DNA from: Antedon mediterranea | Taxonomy: Eukaryota; Echinodermata; Crinoidea; Comatulida; Antedonidae | DNA: 64,000 bases | Reading direction: 5' to 3' | NCBI RefSeq assembly: GCF_964355755.1 | Contig: NC_092672.1 | Coordinates: 13,202,501-13,266,500, forward strand | Part shown: positions 27,401 through 36,400 of the stretch, piece by piece | Numbering within the stretch: position 1 is the first letter of the stretch | How the letters are laid out: each line of letters opens with the position of its first letter | Notes under the pieces: generated by a model | What the model was told of the DNA's origin: nothing | The model's input: the letters and a program-made list of their open reading frames with translations, nothing else | Databases searched by the model: none | Position numbers and translations under genes: made by a program

Positions 27401-30400
27401 TTTTGTATTTGACCATATTAAGGAAAATTCCTGTTTTTTCGTTTTGATTTCTGTTACAAATATTTGATTTATGTACAATTAACCAGATATTATATTCAAA
27501 ATTCATTCCTGTATCTGAGCTTTAAAATCATCTTCGCAGTAACTTTATGATTTCGTTATTATCTTAACAAAAACCTTTAAACAAATTGATTGTTTTGATA
27601 TTTTAATTAGATATTTAAAACCTTGTGACTTAAGCAAATGACTCGACTCCATACTCTACATGGGCATAGTTGGCCCTAATTTAGGGCGTTATAACGCCGT
27701 ATTAGGGCGCTATAACGCCATAATTACGGCGTTATAACACCGTATTATTTATATTATTAAATAATTGTTTTCTTTGGCGGAAATCAGCCACCGTATAAAG
27801 AAGACTTTCTTTAAATAAATATAAATGTCACATTGAATATAATTAATTTAATACCTGTATATAGTTTGCAATTATATAATACCGCATGGAAAACATTACT
27901 GTTGCAGTGAAACCCGCGGATTGCTTATCTTTTGACATTTTCTTCTTCTTCTACGTTGAATTTTTCAAAAATAGTTTTGAAAATAAGTTGGAAACATCAT
28001 CAACGATATCTTAAAGAGAAATATTCATGTTTTTCTTATTTTTTATTATTTTTATTATTCTTAAGTTATTTGCTGTATTTTTTTTTTTTTTTTTTTGTTA
28101 TTAGTGAAGCTATTTTTTCTACATCTGTGTGTGGGTTTCTCGCAAGGTTTGTTTTTTGTTTGTTTTTGTTTTTAAGCCGTACATTATTTGAGGCGCTTTA
28201 CTTATTTAGTAGGCATACAACTGAAACAGCCGTTATACTTTTTTAAACAGACATAATAGCAGGATGTGACAAACATACTGGAGAATGTTTAAATGTCGCT
28301 AGTTGTGCTAGTGGATGGGGTGGGTCTGATTGTCAAATAGGTAAGTTAATTTTATAATCAAGAAATTGTATTGGCTGTAATTTGATTTTATTTATTTTTT
28401 ATTTTTTATCATCAATTAAATATACTTATAGGCTAATGAATGTTTATGTTATTTATTTATGTTTATGTTTAAGATTGACTGCTATATTTAGCGAGGTGAG
28501 ACGGCAGCCGTGTTTAAGATAGCAGTATATCTTTTAACAACACCATCTAACGAATACAAGCTTTCATTATTTTTTTTGGTCTTCCTTTCATTATTTGTTA
28601 TAAATTACGCCTACTGTCAAATAATGTGAACAAACGAAACAATTATTCATAGGTGTAGTGTAGAAAGCCAACTGAAACTGATCTAGGCTAATAGTCTGGT
28701 TTTATTTCAACGCTTCCATGTCTTTTATAATTGTTCCCATTAATTAATCAAATGAAGCTCTTAATTAATTAATCTCTCTTCAAAAATTCCGATCAAGTGC
28801 CGTTTGAATTTTTGCTGCCAAAGTTTAAAACAACAGGTGGCGCTATTGCTTTTCACGAGGGATGTTTACAGTTTCACCTTAAGATATTTTTTGTACGCGA
28901 AAACATTTTGTTTTCGTACTAACAAGCTGAAAATAGTATCACACAATCGTTTAATAATCATCGTTAATACAAAACATTCAGACTTTTATCATTATCAGCT
29001 TTGCCAATTCTCAAACGTAACCCAACTACAAGTGTTACAGAAAACAGTATAACTATAAGCTGGGAACCATGGACGAGTAGTATTGACTACGGAACAGGAC
29101 CCGTCACAAAATACCAAGTAATCTATAGGACACCACCGAACTCTGGATTTCCTTTTATATTATTGCGGAAAGTAAATGTGGACGATTTAATGCGAGTGGA
29201 CATTGATGATTTAGAACCAAGGACTAACTATGAAATAAGAATTATTTTACATAGGCAGATTGATGGAGAGAATTATACATCAATTGGTTCAAGTAAAATA
29301 GTTGTTACCTCAGGAGAAGGTAAGAAAGATATTCTAACTCATTTGCAAGATATATTTTATTACCGTTTTTATACAAGTGATATTACTACGGAGAGTAACA
29401 TATATTGGTTATTTTCAGACAAAATCATGGATTTTACATTTTATTGTGCCACACCACGAGTTGACGTTGATGATAATACGATGTCTACGTTCATTGGCGG
29501 ATATAGTGGCAGTTATCATCAAACAAGTGATATACAAATCGGAAAAATTGTTACTGAAAATGAAGATTTTCTCGGTCGTGCAATAACATGGAATTATGGA
29601 TCCAAAGCAGGAACTATTTTAGGCAATGAAACAACGTTTCCAGCTGGAACTTGTGTCGAAGTCTCAACTAATAGAAAATTTAATGCCTTACGTGTGTTTA
29701 TTGACTCTGCCAGTGGCGTTAATAAACTGGGAGTATTTTACGCAAAAGCTAATAAATATTTAGGCATGTATAGGCATATATCTAGCGAAATTGTATCAAT
29801 CGTCTTAAGTAAACATGGTAAGTTTACAAAAAACAATTCTTTGATCAGAATAAGTCTGATTGTGATGTAATGCGTATAATATACACATTATTATTTAACC
29901 TTGAATACGATTTTTGTGTTTCTTGCTATTGTGGAAAAATAATATTCGGTATTTATTACAATACCATTATTTTATTGTATAATTATGTAAGTACATGCAC
30001 CATAGTGGATTATACTGGAAGAATAAACTGAAATACTCCACAATCAAATACAATCAATAATTATTTCACCAAGAAAAAAATGATTTTGTTTTTTTATAGA
30101 AAGAAGGAACACTATCTTAAGATGTTAATTTAAACCGATCCACTTATTGTATATCTTAATAACCAATCGTTGCATTGTCCAACTTTTAAGTAGTTGGTAG
30201 CACTGTTAACAAGGCACATAACATCAGTGACTATATATGTATTTTGCTGGAGTATAATATCCTGGCTTAGATACCAGAGTCTGTTGTATATAGACTGATA
30301 TAGCTTTCTTAAAGATGTATTGTCCCCCAAAAAATGAAAAATAAAGATGAAAAAAATCAAATTTTGAATAGACCGTTTTGTAGTTAACATAAAGTTATTC

Positions 30401-33400
30401 ACTTCCACCGAAAAAAAATCCGAAAAAAATATTGATTTCGCTTATAAAAAAATCAAAATAAGTTTACCATTTTTTCGAACTCATCGGCTCAGAAATTAGG
30501 CCGGGAGAGCTAACTCATACATATGCATGATATGTTAATGAGCATCCACACAGCAGAGATCTGATCTAACAATGGACGATGCACGTTGTATGTACAACAA
30601 CACCACCAGAGATCGACGCGATTCGACTGTGGGTTTCCCTGGCCTGATCGTATAAATATGTAAAGCTGAGCTGTTAATTTGTCGGTAAGTAGGCCTAGAC
30701 GGTTATTTTAAATACAATAATATATATAACGCAATAATAACAGGAAGGTAAATTAATTAACTTAACCTGGGATTTTTTCAGTTCAGGGCTAGGCCTAGAA
30801 TAATTAATAGTAATACATGCTGCTGCATATTACTAGGCTAGTAGCAAGCAGACTGTGACAATCGGGTCCCTGCAGAAGATGCCCAGCTAGGCCCTATCTA
30901 TACATTGTACTCTTCATAGACTGGCCTAGGCTATATGCCATCACTCTTAGCTACATTCCGAAAATACAGCCAGCTTGCTGTACCATATATATTTACAGTT
31001 GAAGGTTGTTTAACTAATTTTTATGATAAAAATAAAACAAACATTTTTCAGGGAAAATGGTTGCAATACAAGCCTGAAATTGAGAACCTTCCAGCAGCAC
31101 TGTACAAGTAGACAGAGGGGAAAAGCCAGCTTAGCCATTTTACAACACAAACAAATGTTCTCTGTACTGTAGTAAGTCAAATATTTATTTTCTCTTTTTA
31201 TAAGTTATAACATTATAAGTAATGTGTTTTAATTACCATAGAAAGGTAGTATACTTATTTGACTATGTCAAAGTAAGCAATTTCACTAGCCCAATTTTGC
31301 ACTAAATATGCATGATCTATTTTTTCCAGATTTTCATACTTTGCTTTTACTTTTTTTAAAGACGTTGAGCTGATGAAGACTGGAACAGAGGTCACCCAAA
31401 GACAACAATGATAGACTCGGTATTGGAATATGATTGGATGTTGCAGGAAAAATATTTCTGACTCTCCTGCTGCATTTGGCCAATATGTTCTTGTCCAGCT
31501 TGTAAAATATTGTATAATTTTTTTTGTATTATATGTACAGTATATTATTTTGTAAACATAACATTCAATAAATAAAAAAAAACTACTACAACAGTACACA
31601 GGATAAATTCTTCAAATTTACTTACACTTCATAATTTTACTGTAAATATTACAGTGCAAAAGGAGTTAATAAAATATATATATACAGTATATCTGATTGA
31701 ATTCCTGTATTGTTTTTTGTGTCAATTTGTCTACTAATTATCAATGTGTTGATTGTGGCAGTAATTACGACAGCTATAGTCTTCTAAGATCGCTCACATC
31801 CATTACAAAGTGTTATTTTAATAGTAAGAAACGTTTCAATAAATTGTGAATGTTGCCACTGTACGATACATTTTATGTTTCTCACTACTTGCTCTTATTG
31901 TTCAATCAATCAACCTAAAAAAAAAAAGAAATTTGTGTCAAAATATCTGCATAAAATGTTTATTTGCGGAATGTTAATTTGAACCTATTGCATTTGATAC
32001 AGAAAATATTAAAAAAATATTGCATCAGTAAAACATCCAAAACAATATTTAGATCATTTTTTTTTTTTTAATTTTCACTGCCGCATAGATAGTTGAAATC
32101 TTTAAAAATTAAACCAATTCATCATGATTAAAACAAAAATACATCCCTTCTGGTGGTGTTCTACTGTAGCCCTAGCTAGCAGTGTACTGCCTAGGCCTAC
32201 TACACTCTACTTCTAGAGACAGAAGTAGGCAGCAGTTAGGCTACTCGAGACTGTCAGTGCTAGTAGTAGTAGTACTAGTAGTAGTACAGTAGCAGCAAAT
32301 TCGGGCCTAGGCCTAGCTAGGCCTCTCCTGTTAGCGAAACAAAAACTCACCTAAATGAATAAGATTCAACATCAAAGTTGCCAACTGTAATTCTAACTTA
32401 GCATTCTGCTAGCTATAGTTTTCGTGTTTTCTTCAAGATTCGTCTCGCATCACTCCTCGACTCTCTCGCACGCATGCATCGCGCATTGCTATAGTTGTTG
32501 GCTGTTGATTTGGAAAGCATCATCATCCACACGATGTATCCATACAATATGAATATTTATGAGCTAACTCAGGTCAAGGGTTAAATTAAACCGGAACACA
32601 TTTGTCTTCCAGACAAATAGCTTCCGGTTGGTTAATTTTTGCATTAAATTGCGATTTTCCCGTGTAAAAAATTATTTTTTTCAATCCAAATTGAGGTCAA
32701 AGTGAATAACTTTTATGTGTAATTAAAATGGCCTATTCAACAAAAATATTGAAAAAAAAAATTCTTTCAGGGGGACAATACATCTTTAAATTACAAATTC
32801 GTATTACGTGATTCAATATAATAGGTTTTCTGCAAACGTTGGTGTTCCTTGCAATACGGTACTACGGTAGATACTTATGCAATATTGTTTTTAATTATTT
32901 AGATGTAGGCCTAGGATGTAGTGTTCAGAGTACACTACATAAAATAGATTAATTATAACAATTATATACTGTTAATTTTAGCATCAATAACGTCTATTAG
33001 AAGAACTTGGACAACCGGTATAGGAGAACGTGTAATGATGAACATGGTTGGTGACAACTCGACAGATAAATGGTGGCGCCACAATGGCATTACTCTTAAC
33101 GAATGGAACAGTCTTTTCATCCGAATAGATGTGGTAAGAAAACAAGATGCTGGAATATACGAATGCTTACCTAGCGAAAATTGGGAGAATGGGAATAAAG
33201 GAATTACAAACTTAATTGTCAGAGGTAAACAAATGATTTACTTTAAACGATCTAATGCTAACAAATGTGTAATAGTCAAATGATTATTAGGCCTATTTCA
33301 GTCGTGGTACTTACATTTTCAGAGTGTCCACTTCGTAAATGGGGACCACCTGATTGTTTACGCAACTGTCCAACTTGCTACAATGGTGGAGTTTGTGATG

Positions 33401-36400
33401 ACGTAACAGGATCATGTGTCTGTACAGTCGGCTTTCGTGGTATCAACTGTGAAATAGGTCCGAAAGTATAATTATTATCTGTATCCATTATTAGTAATTA
33501 TCTGTATAACTTTATAAGTTTATGTACAGTATGTACAGCTACTAGTCCCTATATAGATTTAATTTTAAAGGTTTGTGTAAAGGTGTCGTATCTTCAGATG
33601 TAACCCTCTTCATATCTAAACAACAATATCAAAAATACACATCGTACAAACATTTAACTCGTATGCATTATTTCACAGCGCTAACATGCACAATATTTTT
33701 AATGAAAAAAACTAACATATCAAAGGCATTTTAAATTTAAATAAAACAATATTCACGCATGACTTCAGCCTATAATTATAGTTTTTATATTGTTACGCGC
33801 GTCAATATTACTCGTAGTATAGAACCTAGACTATACTAAACAGTAACAATAAGCACATTTAAGCACTTATGACATTACAGAACTACTCAAAACCTGTACC
33901 AATTAGTATTATGGTAGTAAGGGTAGTTGATTTAGTATTTATTTTGCATTATTCTTTAATTTATTCGGAAAATAGCATGTGGTTCACAATTATTTGGAAG
34001 GAAATGTACTATATATTGTGCAAAATCTAATGAAGAATCTTGTATGGGGAAAATGATTTGTCCACCATCACCACAAGGATGTTCTTGCACTGATGGATAT
34101 ACTGGTCCGGACTGTATTCAAGGTATGATACCTTTACAGTAGAAAGTTGAATAAAGTATAAACCGCTTTAGTGAAGTCTTTATATATATTGTTATAAAGT
34201 CACAACATGCGCAATAGGGCTAGCTAATAAAAGTAAATGACTATATATCATAAATAAACTAATTTAGTTTAAAATTAGTAATCACTCGTATATCTGAAAA
34301 CATTATAACAATAATTTAATAAGCAGAACCAAAAATTATCCATATAAGCTATGCTTTTATATTTATTCTTTTATCTTAGAAATATTGTTATATTATCTTT
34401 ATGTAAACATTTTTAAGTTAAATATATTTTTTTTTTAATTATGTAGAATGTTCTCTTGGAATGTATGGCTCTGATTGTCAGCAGAAGTGCCAGTGTGACA
34501 TCAGTCATTGTGATCGAAAGGTTGGATGTAGTGGAACATGTTACGAAGGATATACTGGACCTCAATGCCAAGGTAACGAAAACGAAGTAATAATAATTAA
34601 TCGCCTATCTGGACGAGTACGATCCTATTATCTGAAGTGTTTGAAGAACAATAGGTAGATGCTTATTTATCAATATGTTTTCCCAATCTGTATGATAACC
34701 TATCTAAAAATCTGTCTTTATTAAAGGAAATAATCTTGGTATTGCTTTTTGCATTTCCTAGATGTAAATTTAAGTTTAATTTAGGCCTATATCAATTTCA
34801 GAATTGGTGCATGACCGTACTTGTTCCAATGGTCACTTTGGTGCACTATGTAACTATCCTTGTCATTGCCAACACTCATCTAATTGTCATCGTAATGGAA
34901 GCTGTGATAATGGATGTGCTGCCGAATGGACAGGGACCGACTGCAGTATTGGTATGTTTTACATAAGCAATAATTGTGTAAAGATTAGCATGGCGAATAA
35001 ACACTAGTCATTTTAGGTTTGTATTTCAAAACCGTCTTCTGGAGAATGCCAGGCAAGTAAAGATCAGTCGGATATTAAGTATTAAATACAGTAGTCTAAG
35101 GTGAGTTCATCACAAGATAATAGCAAACTAGGCTTATTATTTCACACTAGGACAAAGCATTGATGATATTGTTAATTTTAGTTTAAAATAATGTTAGATG
35201 AGTAATTTTATAGAGTATAGTTGTGATTATTTAATATAGTAGCAGCCATTTTCTATGATTCAGAAAAAAATGGAACTAGTTTTTAAACTCAGGAGACATA
35301 GCATTACGTATATTAGGTTCACTTACAAGTTACTTTTACCTTATCTATAAGTGACCTTTTAATCAATATTGTTTATAAATAATACAGCCCTGCCGTATAT
35401 ATGGAGAAGATTGAACGTGACAAATATACAAGCAACTAGTATAGATGTGTCTCATTTATGGGTATTTGGTAAAGACTTTGGAACTGGACCCGCTACTGCT
35501 TATATATTATGTTACCGCAGCACCACCGATTGGTTTTGTCAGAAAACATTGAACATATTTTCAACAATCGCTGGCCTAATACCAAATACAACAATTGAAG
35601 TAAAGGTTCAAGTTTTCAAAAAGATCGATAATGATCACATCGGAGGTCCTGTGAAAACAGTTACAACAATCAGAACTATTTGTCTTGGTAAATTCAAAAC
35701 TAATAATTTTTCATTATTGAATGTAGGCCTACTTAAATTTTGTTTTCACCGTTATCAAATAAATAAGTTTTTTAGCCATTATGTCTAATGTGTTTCGAAC
35801 CGTCGACACATTTTTTATTTGATTCCCTTTTCTAGACCATTAACCATTTACAAATCTCACACTTAATTAATCCCATCTGATTTTATCTGGTTTTTTTTTT
35901 CTTTTTCTTTTAATCTAAGTTTCTCCCAATTCCTCAGCCAAATACTTTTAGGCCACCACAGCAACAAGTATGCGTGTTAGTGACTTACCTTTAATTAACT
36001 ATTACTCATTTAAACATGGCAGCTTATTCAATGCAGATTGTTTGCGATGGAAAAAACATTTAACACAACTATACTTGAAGAAAAAATCTTTCTACAAAAT
36101 TCAGTTCTAACCATTAGAACTGAATCTGGTAGAATAATCACCAACATTTTGAGATAAATATATATATATATAGGTAACTTTATTCCAAAAAATGTAACAA
36201 AACCACGCACTGTGGATTTACAAAATCTGATACGTTCTTATATGCATGCATCCTACAACAACAAAAAATATAAAATAACGTAAAAATAAAGATTCAAAAT
36301 AACAAAAAGCCACTTATTTCTGTTGCTGACAATCTCACGCAAATTAATTAGGTTGTTTAAATTATTTATCTTAAAATTTCTGATAAATAAATCATTTCTA

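Noticed and set aside
27932-28246. 104-residue Phe/Leu/Ser-rich frame that could look like a membrane protein
   Set aside because: It is a translation of T-rich intron sequence, with no start context or conservation seen.
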